Source of the DNA: Gemmatimonadota bacterium
Lineage (GTDB): Bacteria > Latescibacterota > UBA2968 > UBA8231
Direction of reading: 5' to 3'
Length of the DNA stretch: 64,000 nucleotides
Assembly: GCA_009840005.1 (NCBI GenBank)
Contig: VXOR01000086.1
Location: 1-64,000, forward strand
The notes under the pieces are model-generated. The model did not search any database. It was not told the DNA's origin and saw nothing but the letters and a program-made list of their open reading frames with translations. Of this stretch, positions 24,659 to 35,522 are shown piece after piece (position 1 is the first letter of the stretch; the number at the start of each line of letters is the position of its first letter). Made by a program: the position numbers and the translations under genes.

Positions 24659-25647
24659 ATGCTTTTTACTTTCACCGGCTGTCCGCTAGCGGCCGAGGCC
24701 CATGCCGCTTCGGTCAACTCAATGACCCGCAGGCCGCATTCGGGGGGCACCTGCACCTGATCGCGGCCGAGAATCGCGTCGATGAAATTCTGGTCGGGCG
24801 TCGTCGAGCCGGGCAAGTTATTTACTTCGTACACCTCGTTGCTGTGCTGCGTCTTGTAGAAGATTTGACCTTGGCGGAGATAGACCACGGCCTTGGTCCC
24901 CCAGATGGTGATATCCTCCCATATCCCACTGGTCGGCGAGTTGCCCACCACCGCAATCGTCCCCAGCGCACCGTTGCCAAAGCGCAGCGACAGCGCCGAG
25001 TTGATATCTACCTCGGAGTCTAAATACTCCATGTAGGCCTGCACCTCTGCCACCTCTAGCCTGGTCATCCACAACACAATGTCCAGTAGGTGGCTTCCCG
25101 AGTCGTTGAGCTGCCCGCCGCCCGACAGCGCCATTTGCTGCCGCCACAGCCCTATCGTCACCTGATACCACTTCTGGTCTTGGAGCGCCGATATGAACTG
25201 GATGTCCCCCAGTTCCCCGGCCGCGATCTGATTGCGCACATAGCGGTACTGCGCCTGCAAGTGCCGCTGATAGGAGATCATCAGGACCTTGCCGGTTTCC
25301 TCGGCTTTGGCGATAACTTGGCGCGCGTGATCGACAGTACAGACCATCGGCTTTTCGGTCAGCACGTGTAGCCCTTTGTCCAGCGCGGCCATAATCTGCT
25401 CAAAGTGCAATGTGTGCGGCGTGGAAATTTCTACCGCGTCCAGTTCGACTTGCTCCAGCATCTCCTGATAGTGGGTAAACTCCGGCAACTCTGCGGCCGG
25501 CGAGTGGCGCTCTTTGGCTCGCTGCAGGCTGGCCTGATCCACATCGCACAACGCCACCACTTCGGCGGCGGGGATGTCGAGTACTCGCCCTATATGCCCG
25601 CTGGCATTTCCACCACAGCCGATAAATCCCACGCGAATTTTGTCCAT
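24655..25647 (-). CDS. Gfo/Idh/MocA-family oxidoreductase
   Basis: The 330-residue protein begins with a Rossmann fold VGFIGCGGNASGHIG (5-19). It carries the EKP motif in LTEKPMVCTVDHARQV (about 95-110) and SGGGQLNDSGSHLLDIVLWM (about 175-194) with the catalytic Asp/His. These enzymes oxidise or reduce sugars and cyclitols with NAD(P). Start is ATG. It is followed by the promoter and RNA element described above, so the operon is probably split here. Confidence 0.9.
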   Translation of the reverse strand: MDKIRVGFIGCGGNASGHIGRVLDIPAAEVVALCDVDQASLQRAKERHSPAAELPEFTHYQEMLEQVELDAVEISTPHTLHFEQIMAALDKGLHVLTEKPMVCTVDHARQVIAKAEETGKVLMISYQRHLQAQYRYVRNQIAAGELGDIQFISALQDQKWYQVTIGLWRQQMALSGGGQLNDSGSHLLDIVLWMTRLEVAEVQAYMEYLDSEVDINSALSLRFGNGALGTIAVVGNSPTSGIWEDITIWGTKAVVYLRQGQIFYKTQHSNEVYEVNNLPGSTTPDQNFIDAILGRDQVQVPPECGLRVIELTEAAWASAASGQPVKVKSI

Positions 25648-25721
25648 CTTCCTCTCTTTTCTATTTGGTTGAAGAGGTCGCCGGTGATTAACTGATGTTA
25701 CGCATGGGCATCGAGGTAATA

Positions 25722-25807
25722 GATGCTTCGACTCCGCTTCGCTCCGCTCAGCATGACATAGTCAAGCAGCAACCTAGCACTTGTCATGCTGAGCGAAGCG
25801 AAGCATC
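25722..25807. repeat. long intergenic inverted repeat
   Basis: The left arm (25722-25758, ending CTCAGCATGACA) and the right arm (25782-25807, starting TGTCATGCTGAGCG) are reverse complements apart from an 11-base difference in length. Internal CGCTTCGCT/CGAAGCGAA repeats extend the pairing. The element lies between the starts and ends of unrelated genes and looks like a dispersed repeat; it may also stop transcription after metG's upstream neighbour. Confidence 0.8.
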
Positions 25808-25812
25808 CCATA

Positions 25813-27771
<1,959 letters not shown>

Positions 27772-27810
27772 TTATAACAATATCAAGGTAGGGCGCACGT
27801 TGGAGTCGCA

Positions 27811-28593
27811 TCATCCCCGATAAACGCGCGGCATCAAGAGCTGGCCATTGCGAGCCAGAGGTAAGCCAGCAAAGGCGCAGGAGTTGCCCCATTGGTCAAT
27901 GGTAGCCGCAGTTTTGTACTCATTGATGATGGCGTGGCGAGTGCGCGGCGTGTAGTTGTGACCGGCGCGGTGAACGACGAGGACGTGGATGATGGCCACG
28001 TCGCCCGGCTCGGCTTCCAAGACGACCTGCTCACTGGTGGGAACGTACTCGTCGGGGATAGTGTGGCTCTTTTCTAAAGTGGGGAATTCGCCCTTGAGAT
28101 GGCTACCCGGCAGAACCTCGGTGGCCCCCGCCTCAAATCCACTCGGATCGAGGTACGTAATGGCCGCGGCCAAGTCCGGCTCGGTGTGGCGCTCGTACGG
28201 CCAGTCTTGGTGCCAGCTCTGGGTGCAGACAAAGCCGGGGGGTTTGTTGCGGATCTTGCCGTTGTGGAAATCGAGGTCAGGACCTAACAGATCGACCATG
28301 ACCGAGACAATGCGCGGCTCGGTGAACTGGTCGAACCAGTAGTCGCCAGCCAACGTCTGATCCATCATGCCGACGACGTTGCGCGGGTTGAAGGCGTCGG
28401 GCGCGTAGCCTTCTGGCGCGTCCATGAAGGAGTACTTGACGTTCTTGGGCCGGTTTTCGATCTCGGTCACCAAGCGATGCAACTCGCCGCGCATCTGTTC
28501 CATCTCCGCCGGGCCATAGAAGCCTTTGAGCAAGAGATAGCCGTTGTCGTCGAAGAACTGCTTCTGCTCGAGGTCTAAAATGAGCAAGCTCAT
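27811..28593 (-). CDS. phytanoyl-CoA dioxygenase family protein 2
   Basis: The 260-residue protein has FFDDNGYLLLKGFYGPAEM at the start and the Fe(II) ligands in WHQDWPYERH (near 128). It continues with VLPGSHLKGEFP (near 165) and a distal His/Arg block VVHRAGHNYTPRTRHAII. It overlaps the stop of the upstream MFS gene by four bases, suggesting that transporter and oxygenase act on the same compound. Confidence 0.9.
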   Translation of the reverse strand: MSLLILDLEQKQFFDDNGYLLLKGFYGPAEMEQMRGELHRLVTEIENRPKNVKYSFMDAPEGYAPDAFNPRNVVGMMDQTLAGDYWFDQFTEPRIVSVMVDLLGPDLDFHNGKIRNKPPGFVCTQSWHQDWPYERHTEPDLAAAITYLDPSGFEAGATEVLPGSHLKGEFPTLEKSHTIPDEYVPTSEQVVLEAEPGDVAIIHVLVVHRAGHNYTPRTRHAIINEYKTAATIDQWGNSCAFAGLPLARNGQLLMPRVYRG

Positions 28594-29732
28594 GGCGCGG
28601 TGTCCTTGTTGGGTAGGAAGAAGGCCAGCCCAGCGGGCAATATCGGCAGCAGGGCTAGGTATTTCAAGGTCTCAGCCACGCCGATCTGGTCGCCGAAATG
28701 GCCGATCAGCGGCAGCGCGAGACTGGCCAAGCCCCAGCTAAAGCCCAGCGGCAGGCTGGAGACCAAGCCCGTATTTTCCGGCGCAAACTCTTGGGCCATG
28801 GCGACCATAATCGAATTGGAAGACAGCAACAGGCCGCCGCCCAAAAAGAGCAGGGTATAGCTGGCTAGCGTGCCCTCGACATAGATAAAGGCGTAAAGCG
28901 GCGGCACCGCGCACAGCAGCGATCCCCAGACCAGCGGTTTAGGATCAATGCGGTCGGCCAGATAGCCAACGATGAGCGCACCGACCACGCCAGCGATATT
29001 GTAGATTCCCAAGGGGATGCCGCCCGCGACGAGACCGAGGCCGCGCTCCTGGGCCATGAGCGTCAAAAACGTGCCAAAGCCCAGTCCCGAGACCGAGCGC
29101 AGAACGACGATCGCGGTGATCAGCACGAGAGGCCCCGCTTGATCGCCGAGACTGCGCCACTGGGCCGTGCTTCTGCCGTGGGAAAAGTTGGGGTTGCCCA
29201 GCGGCACCGTGCGATACATGAGCAGGAGAAACAACAGGCCGGGAATGGAGAGATAGGGCAGGGAATCCAGCCCGAAGGAATTGGTGTAGGCAGGTGCCCA
29301 CAGCGGCGTTAGGCCCAGCCCCAGCGTCCCGCCAAAGATAAAGAGCGCCAAGCCAAAGGAGCGGCGCGGCCCGCTGAGTTCGCCGGCCAGCGAAAAGACT
29401 TGGGGGTGGAAGGCGGCGACCCCGAGCCCACCCAGCGTCAGAATGGCAACGAGAGTCAGATAATTGTGAGCCAACCCCATGAGCGGGGAGAAAACGGTCG
29501 CCAAGGCCAAGCCACCGACGATCAACCAGCGCCAGGCCATGCGGTCGGCCCACAAGCCCATGAGCGGCTGGCTGATATTGCATATAGAGACGATGGAACC
29601 CAAAAACCCAACTTGCGCCAAGCTCAGCCCCAAGTTCACCTTGATCAGGGGCAAGAGCGGGGCCAACATCGTGGCGTAGCTATCGACGCAAAAATGCGAG
29701 ACCGAGATGACGAACAAGCGGAGTTTTTGCAT
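28590..29732 (-). CDS. MFS transporter 1
   Basis: The 380-residue protein has about 12 hydrophobic segments. It starts with FVISVSHFCVDSYATMLAPLLPLIKVNLGLS, has the cytoplasmic-loop motif GLWADRMAWR after helix 2 and GYLADRIDPKP in the second half. It is similar in style to the fosmidomycin-resistance (Fsr)-type branch of MFS exporters. It lies in the inner membrane and is translationally coupled to PhyH 2. Substrate is unknown. Confidence 0.85.
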   Translation of the reverse strand: MQKLRLFVISVSHFCVDSYATMLAPLLPLIKVNLGLSLAQVGFLGSIVSICNISQPLMGLWADRMAWRWLIVGGLALATVFSPLMGLAHNYLTLVAILTLGGLGVAAFHPQVFSLAGELSGPRRSFGLALFIFGGTLGLGLTPLWAPAYTNSFGLDSLPYLSIPGLLFLLLMYRTVPLGNPNFSHGRSTAQWRSLGDQAGPLVLITAIVVLRSVSGLGFGTFLTLMAQERGLGLVAGGIPLGIYNIAGVVGALIVGYLADRIDPKPLVWGSLLCAVPPLYAFIYVEGTLASYTLLFLGGGLLLSSNSIMVAMAQEFAPENTGLVSSLPLGFSWGLASLALPLIGHFGDQIGVAETLKYLALLPILPAGLAFFLPNKDTAP

Positions 29733-29741
29733 TCGCCTAGT

Positions 29742-30959
29742 CTAACCCGTAACCCCTGTGCCGTCCAGACGGCGGCAGAGGCCAAAGGCACCGAGCGCAC
29801 CGAGCGCTGTGAGGGCTGTGCCGAGATAGAAGGGCAGGGCGGCATTGATCTCGATCAAGTAGCCGCCGAGCAGGCTGCCGACCACCATCGAGCCGCTCCA
29901 AGCGAAGTGGCCCAAGCCGACGAGGCGGTTTTTTTCTTCGGGGGCGGCGACATCGTTGATGAGCCGGGGAATCAGCGTCGAGACGGCCCACGCCGTAGCG
30001 GTGAGGGCCGTGCCACAGGCAAAGAGACCGACGAGGGAATCGTGCCACAGGGCCAGTCCCAAGGCGCTGAGGAAGACGCCGGATGCCGAGCCGACGAGCG
30101 GTGCCGTGCGACCGAGGCGGTCGTTGAGATAGCCGACGCTGAGCTGGCAACAGGCCGCCGCCACCAGCGAGAGGGAGGCAAAGAACGCGGGCAAGGCCTC
30201 GCTTTCGCCAACTCGATAGATCAACAGAGGCAGCGCCAGCGTCGCCATGCCCCAGAAGGTGGTGATGGTCAGGCGCAGGCTGAGCAAAAGGTGCACATTG
30301 CGGCGGCCCAAAAGCGGTCGGTAGGCCGTCCACGTATTGAGACGCGCCGTCTGTGCCGTGGCGGGGGCAGGCGCGTCGCTGGGCAACAGCGCCAGCGCTA
30401 GGGCGACCACCGCGACCATGCCGATGCTCATAACAGCGCCGATCTGGGCAAAGGAATAGGCGGTTTTGACCAACCCGGTACAGAAGCTGCCAAGCGCGTT
30501 GCCGAGCGTATTGCTGAGAAAATACAGGGCACCGCCCAAACCGAGTCGAGCGGGAGTGACCGCGGTGATGAGGATGCTCTGCCCGGCCGTGGACCAAGGG
30601 CCGCTGGCCGCGCCCATCACCAACAGCAGGCACGACAGCCCCCAAGGATCTGCGGTGCGAAAGACCAAGCCGGTGAACGCGCTCCCGACGAGGCCAATCA
30701 TCAGGGTCGTCTTGCGGCCAAAGCGGTCGCAGAGCCGGCCGGCGACCACGGCAAATATCCCCCCCAAGAGCAGCATTAGCCCGCGCAGGTATCCAGTAAA
30801 CCACGGCGGCCGCGCCAAGTCGGCTTCGATATAGACGGGAAAGAGCGCTTGGAAGGGGGCGACGAGGAAGCTCTCGAAAAAGTAAATCAAACAAAGGGCC
30901 AGGAAGGCGCGGCTGAGCAGCCCGCCTTCCTGGCCCGTGGTCGCAGACGCTGAGTCCAA
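29742..30959 (-). CDS. MFS transporter 2
   Basis: The protein has 12 predicted membrane helices, with the MFS loop motif GRLCDRFGRKTTLMIG after helix 2 and GYLNDRLGRTAPLVG in the second half. The open frame extends to 31067 inside the FAH gene. The TTG at 30959, five bases after the FAH stop, gives a normal N terminus (405 aa) just ahead of the first helix FLALCLIYFFESFLVAPF. Start choice is uncertain because no strong ribosome-binding site is seen. It is one of two adjacent MFS genes that are not close copies. Confidence 0.8.
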   Translation of the reverse strand: MDSASATTGQEGGLLSRAFLALCLIYFFESFLVAPFQALFPVYIEADLARPPWFTGYLRGLMLLLGGIFAVVAGRLCDRFGRKTTLMIGLVGSAFTGLVFRTADPWGLSCLLLVMGAASGPWSTAGQSILITAVTPARLGLGGALYFLSNTLGNALGSFCTGLVKTAYSFAQIGAVMSIGMVAVVALALALLPSDAPAPATAQTARLNTWTAYRPLLGRRNVHLLLSLRLTITTFWGMATLALPLLIYRVGESEALPAFFASLSLVAAACCQLSVGYLNDRLGRTAPLVGSASGVFLSALGLALWHDSLVGLFACGTALTATAWAVSTLIPRLINDVAAPEEKNRLVGLGHFAWSGSMVVGSLLGGYLIEINAALPFYLGTALTALGALGAFGLCRRLDGTGVTG

Positions 30960-30963
30960 GAGG

Positions 30964-31923
30964 TTATTTCTTGCTCTTGGCGACCGAGTTTTTGAGTACG
31001 CCGATCCCGGAGATTTCGATTTCGACCTTGTCGCCGGGCTGCATAAAGGTGCCGGTAGTCGCGCCAACGCCCGATATGGTGCCGGTGCTGATCAGGTCGC
31101 CCGGTTCTAGGGTGATAATCGCCGAGATGTACTCGATGATCCTATTGACCGGATAGAGCATCTGGCCGGTGTTGTTGTGCTGCTTGCGCTCGCCGTTGAT
31201 GTACGTGCTGATGTCGAGGACCTGGGGGTCCTTGATCTCGTCTGAGGTGACAATCCAAGGCCCCTGCGGGGCAAAGGTGTCGAGCCATTTGCCGTTGAGC
31301 CAGTCGAACCACTCGTCGCGCGGGCGGCTGTCGGTGCGCTTCTTGATGACCAACTCGCGCTCGGATACGTCGTTCATAACGGTGTACCCAGCCACGTATC
31401 TGAGCGCATCCTTGGCCTTGACGCCCTTGGTCTTGCGGCCGATAACTACGGCCAACTCGCCTTCCCAGTCGATGCTGTTGGCGATCGGGGGAATGAGGAT
31501 GCGGTCCCCGGGGCCAATGACGGTGGTTGTCGGCGGCTTCATAAAGACGCGCGGGGTTTCCTTGTCTTGGGCATCCATTTTGCCGCCGCCCTCTTCGATG
31601 TGGTCTTGATAATTGCCGGCCAAGCAGAAGACCTTGCGCGGGTTGGGCACGGGAGCGCGGAGGCGGACCTTGCTGAGGGCGTGGACGGTCTTGCCGTTGG
31701 GTTCTTTATCTTCGGCGTACGCCGCGGCCTGTTTGGCGGCGCGCAGGCCCTTGGCACCAGCGCCGAGCAGCGTCAGCATATCGGTAAAGAAGGGATGAGT
31801 TTTGCGCCTTTCTTGGCGGGCCAAGACGCGGTCAGCAGCGGCGAGATCCACGACGATATTGTCGTCGCCTACTACTGCGCCCACGCGCTGTTCGCCAGCG
31901 GCAGAGTACGTGGCTAGTTTCAC
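30964..31923 (-). CDS. fumarylacetoacetate hydrolase family protein
   Basis: The 319-residue protein has the FAH C-terminal domain: KVFCLAGNYQDHIEEGG (about 95-111), SIDWEGELAVVIGRK with metal-binding acidic residues (about 155-170), NDVSERELVIKK, and the terminal GDLISTGTISGVGATTG. Members hydrolyse or decarboxylate 2-oxo acids such as those of sugar-acid or aromatic breakdown. The GTG start at 31923 has GGAGGA eight bases upstream. Confidence 0.9.
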   Translation of the reverse strand: MKLATYSAAGEQRVGAVVGDDNIVVDLAAADRVLARQERRKTHPFFTDMLTLLGAGAKGLRAAKQAAAYAEDKEPNGKTVHALSKVRLRAPVPNPRKVFCLAGNYQDHIEEGGGKMDAQDKETPRVFMKPPTTTVIGPGDRILIPPIANSIDWEGELAVVIGRKTKGVKAKDALRYVAGYTVMNDVSERELVIKKRTDSRPRDEWFDWLNGKWLDTFAPQGPWIVTSDEIKDPQVLDISTYINGERKQHNNTGQMLYPVNRIIEYISAIITLEPGDLISTGTISGVGATTGTFMQPGDKVEIEISGIGVLKNSVAKSKK

Positions 31924-32010
31924 AATTTCCTCCGTATGCAAAGGGTTTCTGCGCCGACCGTTCGGCCGGTGCATTGGTAAATAAATAAGGACAATTTATA
32001 TTCGGTCAGC

Positions 32011-32577
32011 ATGGCAAAAGAATACTTCATCCATCCCAGCACCTGCGTCGATGAGCCGGTCACCATTGGCGCGGGAACCCATATCTGGCATTTCTGCCAC
32101 CTGATGCCCGACGCACAGATCGGCCAAAACTGCAATCTCGGCCAGAACGTCTATATTGATCGCGGCGTGGTGATCGGCGACGGCTGCAAAATACAGAACA
32201 ACGTCTCGATCTACAAGGGAGTCACGCTCGAAAAAGAAGTCTTCTGCGGCCCGTCGATGGTATTCACCAACGTCGTCAACCCTCGCTCCTTTGTCGACCG
32301 CCGGCACGAGTTCCAAGAGACGCTAGTGCGCAAGGGAGCTTCACTAGGGGCCAACTCGACCATCGTCTGCGGCGTCGAAATCGGCGAGTACGCTCTCATT
32401 GGTGCCGGAGCAGTCGTAACCCGCGACGTGCCAGCCTATGCGCTAATAACCGGCGTGCCGGGGCGGCAGACGGGCTGGGCCTGCCGCTGCGGCATCACGC
32501 TGGGCAATGATCTGGTCTGTGCGGAGTGCGGCGCGAGCTACGAGGAGGAAACGGGGCGGCTGCGACCGCTACCTTGA
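32011..32577 (+). CDS. hexapeptide-repeat N-acetyltransferase (WbpD/WlbB-like)
   Basis: The 188-residue protein shows left-handed beta-helix hexapeptide repeats. It has IGAGTHIWHFCHLMPDAQIG, NCNLGQNVYIDRGVVIGDG and KIQNNVSIYKGVTLE, and it ends IGAGAVVTRDVPAYALITGVPGR. The pattern is that of UDP-2-acetamido-3-amino-glucuronate acetyltransferases of surface-polysaccharide synthesis. A C-terminal extra with two Cys pairs (CRCGITLGNDLVCAEC) is a zinc-ribbon-like tail seen in some members. It is transcribed divergently from the FAH gene. Confidence 0.85.
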   Translation: MAKEYFIHPSTCVDEPVTIGAGTHIWHFCHLMPDAQIGQNCNLGQNVYIDRGVVIGDGCKIQNNVSIYKGVTLEKEVFCGPSMVFTNVVNPRSFVDRRHEFQETLVRKGASLGANSTIVCGVEIGEYALIGAGAVVTRDVPAYALITGVPGRQTGWACRCGITLGNDLVCAECGASYEEETGRLRPLP

Positions 32578-32675
32578 GGTGCTCGGTCCCCGCTTCGCTG
32601 CTCTGTTGACAACGCCTTTGCCCCTCCCCTATGTTTTCTGACGTAACCTGCCTTGCCGCCCGTTGGAGGCCCAAA

Positions 32676-32948
32676 ATGTCGTCTGTAAATATACAAATTG
32701 AATGCCCTGCCAACATTCTAAATGCGCTAAAAGAAACCCCTGATGAGTTTGCACAGGAAGCACGGATACTTTTGGCAGCAAAGCTGTATGAAATTGGTCG
32801 CTTATCCTCGGGACGAGCCGCAGAGCTCGCCGGCCTAGGCAGAGTGGCTTTTTTTGATATCTTGAAGTCGTACAAAGTTCCTGTTGCGAATTTAACCCGT
32901 GAAGAGTTGAAAAAGGACTTCGAGAGTGCCAGAAAGATGCGTGGTTGA
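32676..32948 (+). CDS. UPF0175 antitoxin
   Basis: The 90-residue protein has the UPF0175 pattern ILLAAKLYEIGRLSSGRAAELAGLGRVAFFDIL with an HTH-like end. UPF0175 genes commonly precede a DUF3368 PIN toxin, as here with a 23-base overlap. The ATG at 32676 is preferred because upstream residues do not match the family. Base composition is AT-rich compared with flanking genes. Confidence 0.85.
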   Translation: MSSVNIQIECPANILNALKETPDEFAQEARILLAAKLYEIGRLSSGRAAELAGLGRVAFFDILKSYKVPVANLTREELKKDFESARKMRG

Positions 32949-33417
32949 TACGTCTGCACTACAGTATCTTTTTCGCATTGGCCAATTGGATATTCTCCAG
33001 ACACTCTTTGATGAAGTTCTAGTCGCTTATGCTGTTGAACAAGAATTGAATCGGGGAAAATCAACAGGGTATTCAGTTCCAAACATAACGGACTATTCTT
33101 GGATCGCCATTGCAAAACCTGACAGCCATTCCACTCCACTCGAGTTAAAATCCTTGGGCGCTGGTGAGTGTGCATCAATTCTATTGGCAAGAGAAACATC
33201 GGCCGACCAAATTATCCTAGATGATCTGGATGCACGCTATGCCGCTGAAACACTAGGGCTACACGTTATAGGCACCATTGGTATCTTGATGCGTGCTAAA
33301 GAACAGAACTTAATTCCAAAGATCGCCCCCTTGCTTGAGCAACTCATTGATGCCGGTATGTGGATATCCATGGAAATTAAACAGTACGCACTTGAGCTGT
33401 CTGGAGAGGGAAACTAA
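32926..33417 (+). CDS. DUF3368 PIN-domain toxin
   Basis: The 163-residue PIN protein has the acidic residues of the nuclease site: CVVDTSALQYL (Asp near 7), ELNRGKS (Glu near 43), LGAGECASILLA (Glu near 85) and ILDDLDARYAAETLG (Asp near 105). It very likely cleaves RNA and is held by the UPF0175 partner. GTG start overlapping the antitoxin gene; AT-rich. Confidence 0.85.
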   Translation: MPERCVVDTSALQYLFRIGQLDILQTLFDEVLVAYAVEQELNRGKSTGYSVPNITDYSWIAIAKPDSHSTPLELKSLGAGECASILLARETSADQIILDDLDARYAAETLGLHVIGTIGILMRAKEQNLIPKIAPLLEQLIDAGMWISMEIKQYALELSGEGN

Positions 33418-33425
33418 TCTCAACG

Positions 33426-33716
33426 ATGAACAACCGCGAACACCCGTTAATCGCCGCGATAAAGCGGACTTTGGCCGACCCGGGAGCGACCCGACGCATG
33501 GTACTCGAACAGGGCAAGGCGTTCGTCTATCTCAGCGACGACGATCAATTTCTAGTGACCGAATGGCCCGACGGCCGAATCGAAAAAAAGCCGTTCCAAC
33601 CGACGGATGCAAAAGGGGCCGATGGCCGAACTGACCCTTGTAATCGGGGCGAATGGGGCCGGAAAATCGACTTGGTGTCGCCTATATGCCCAAACGTTGC
33701 CACGATACTTCTATGA
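33426..33716 (+). CDS. small protein preceding the zeta-like gene
   Basis: Residues 1-60 (NREHPLIAAIKRTLADPG, MVLEQGKAFVYLSDDDQFLV, EWPDGRIEKKP) look like a genuine compact protein of the kind placed upstream of chromosomal zeta-like kinases. The last 30 residues read across the zeta reading frame and look random, so the original stop may have been lost by a frameshift near 33610. It is probably an antitoxin-like partner, now altered. Confidence 0.5.
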   Translation: MNNREHPLIAAIKRTLADPGATRRMVLEQGKAFVYLSDDDQFLVTEWPDGRIEKKPFQPTDAKGADGRTDPCNRGEWGRKIDLVSPICPNVATILL

Positions 33717-33930
33717 TGCGGACAGCATCGCTCAAGGGCTCGGAAGCTACAACGACCCAGAGTTGCAGCGTGCTGCCCGGGCACTGATTGACGAGCGAAT
33801 TCAGACCCACTTAGATCGTAGAGAGAACTTCGGCTTTGAGAGCACCTACTCGGGAGCGTCGAGACCTGCCATCGTCCGTAAGGCGAAAACGCTTGGGTAT
33901 CGGACCTTAGATACCAACCGCTACCGCGAT
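33622..33930 (+). pseudogene. truncated zeta-toxin-like ATPase/kinase
   Basis: The frame starts MAELTLVIGANGAGKSTWC with a P-loop. It continues through FYDADSIAQGLGSYND, the Arg/Asp-rich DERIQTHLDRRENF and FGFESTYSGASRP, typical of zeta-like toxins that phosphorylate cell-wall sugar nucleotides. After about 100 residues (KTLGYRT) similarity stops. The rest of the frame, to 34182, is only the antisense of the creatininase gene. About half of a normal protein is missing, so it should be inactive. Confidence 0.7.
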
Positions 33931-33957
33931 TTTTGTGTCGGCGACCCAATTCGCCCC

Positions 33958-34821
33958 CTAATCCGTCGGAAACGACAGCGGAAACGTCGGCTCTTGGTCC
34001 TGATGACGCGTGCGCGGCTCGATCTTCATCGCGTGGTATTCCTCGACAAATTCGGCCAGGTTCCGGCTCGCCTCCTCAAAGACGATTTTGCCCTTCTCGG
34101 CCGTGGCCTTCTCCGCCTCGCCCATCACCCCGGTATCCGAGTACTGACTCGTCCACTCGATCAAGCCCATCGGCCCGTGTGAAAACAAATCGGTGTACAA
34201 GAACTTCGAGCCGAGCTTGTTTGTCTTGGCGATCTCGTTCTTGATTTTGTCCTTGTGCACGCTCTCCGGTGCGAGATACAGCAGCATCGAAGTCTCCAAC
34301 TCACACGCGTGCGAGCAGCCGCCCGGGAACACGCTCTCGCGCCACTCTTTGTCGAAATCGGGATGGACCCGCAGCAAATGCCACCACGAGCAAAACGTGC
34401 AGCTCGCGTCGGTCTCGACTATGGTGCGCCGCGCGACCATGTCCACGAGGTTGTGGTTGGACCCGTGGCCGTTGACGAGGATCATCTTCTTGAAGCCGTG
34501 ATAGGCCAAGCTCTTGGTGATGTCGAGCACGTACTGGATGAAGTGCTCGTAGTGAATGTTGAGCGAACCCGGGAAGTCCATCACGTGGTGAACATAGCCG
34601 TAGCTCACCGGCGGCAGGACCAGGGCGAGCTCGGGCTTTAGGCGCGCGGCTTCCGTCGCCACCGCATTGGCACACAGGTGATCCACCTTGAGCGGCAGGT
34701 GGTGGCCGTGTTGTTCAACCGAGCCAGTGGGTATGATGGGAATTTTGCCCATGGCTACAGCTTGGTTGACTTCGGGCCAGGTAAGCTCGTCGAACTTGTA
34801 AATTTCAGCTACGTCGGGCAT
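33958..34821 (-). CDS. creatininase-family amidohydrolase
   Basis: The 287-residue protein has the family signature IIPTGSVEQHGHHLPLKVD (about 29-47), LVNGHGSNHNLVDMVA (about 118-133) and the distal GCSHACELETSMLLYL (about 169-184), which together form the metal centre. Relatives open creatinine or formamide rings, including FAPy-type intermediates. The ATG at 34821 follows AAGGAG by six bases. Its 3' end abuts the truncated zeta gene, so the junction is a rearrangement point. Confidence 0.9.
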   Translation of the reverse strand: MPDVAEIYKFDELTWPEVNQAVAMGKIPIIPTGSVEQHGHHLPLKVDHLCANAVATEAARLKPELALVLPPVSYGYVHHVMDFPGSLNIHYEHFIQYVLDITKSLAYHGFKKMILVNGHGSNHNLVDMVARRTIVETDASCTFCSWWHLLRVHPDFDKEWRESVFPGGCSHACELETSMLLYLAPESVHKDKIKNEIAKTNKLGSKFLYTDLFSHGPMGLIEWTSQYSDTGVMGEAEKATAEKGKIVFEEASRNLAEFVEEYHAMKIEPRTRHQDQEPTFPLSFPTD

Positions 34822-34851
34822 GATATCTCCTTTTTGGCAATCGTGAATATG

Positions 34852-34881
34852 TTCTGCGTTCATCTGCGTCCATCTGCGGAT
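34852..34881. repeat. CATCTGCGTCCATCTGCGG repeat, copy 2
   Basis: This is a three-unit run of TCTGCGT(T/C)CA ending in TCTGCGGAT, placed between the queE stop and the creatininase start. The same core is found at 18281-18300 and 60295-60324. Confidence 0.75.
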
Positions 34882-34886
34882 CGTGC

Positions 34887-35522
34887 TCAAGGCAAGCCAA
34901 GCGTCTTGTGGATGCGAGTGGAAAGGCGCCAGCGCGGATGGCGCTTGAGTATCTCAAGGGCCTTCTGCACGTAGCGCGGCTCAGAAGATTCGGGCTGCAA
35001 ATAGACGAAGTCGGCAAGGTGCTCCTCGACGCGCTCCTCGCGAAACGCTCGGCCGACGACGTATTTGAGCTCGGTAATGTGCACAAAACCAGCGACGACC
35101 GGGTAGCACTTCGGCGACACGGTCCAATGGTCAATCCGCTCGAATAGCACCGGATCGGGCGCGATCGTGCCGTTGGTCTCAATGTGGAGCTTGTAGCCCG
35201 CTTCCTTAAGCCGACCAGCCAGTGCCGCGAGATTTTGGCCCAAAGGCTCGCCGCCAGTCAAGCACACCCATTCGGCTGGGTGGCGCGCCACCTCCGCGGC
35301 AATGTCCTCGACGTCCATCGGCGTGAAGTGGTCGAACTCGGTGTCGCAGAACGGGCAACGCAAATTGCAGCGCGCCAAGCGCACAAAGGTGGTAGGCTCG
35401 CCGACGCGCAGGCCCTCGCCCTCGATCGAGTAGAATATCTCGTTGATCTGTAGGACGCGCCCCGAGTCGTTCCACACCGGCAGGTGATCGGTGCGCTTTT
35501 CGGCTGGCATCTGGGCGGTCAC
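34887..35522 (-). CDS. queE: 7-carboxy-7-deazaguanine synthase (QueE)
   Basis: The 211-residue radical-SAM protein has the short QueE fold: FYSIEGEGLRVGEPTTFVRL, the iron-sulfur cysteines in ARCNLRCPFCDTEF (about 50-63), and VCLTGGEPLGQNLAAL. It makes the deazaguanine core in queuosine synthesis. The GTG start overlaps the queC stop by four bases; an ATG three codons later is an alternative. The product of QueE feeds QueC. Confidence 0.93.
   Translation of the reverse strand: MTAQMPAEKRTDHLPVWNDSGRVLQINEIFYSIEGEGLRVGEPTTFVRLARCNLRCPFCDTEFDHFTPMDVEDIAAEVARHPAEWVCLTGGEPLGQNLAALAGRLKEAGYKLHIETNGTIAPDPVLFERIDHWTVSPKCYPVVAGFVHITELKYVVGRAFREERVEEHLADFVYLQPESSEPRYVQKALEILKRHPRWRLSTRIHKTLGLP

Noticed and set aside
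28590..30959. Tandem duplication of MFS genes
   Set aside because: The two proteins differ in motif wording and length, so they are adjacent but not recent copies.
33931..34182. C-terminal part of the zeta-like frame
   Set aside because: It is the antisense of the creatininase gene and has no similarity to zeta proteins.
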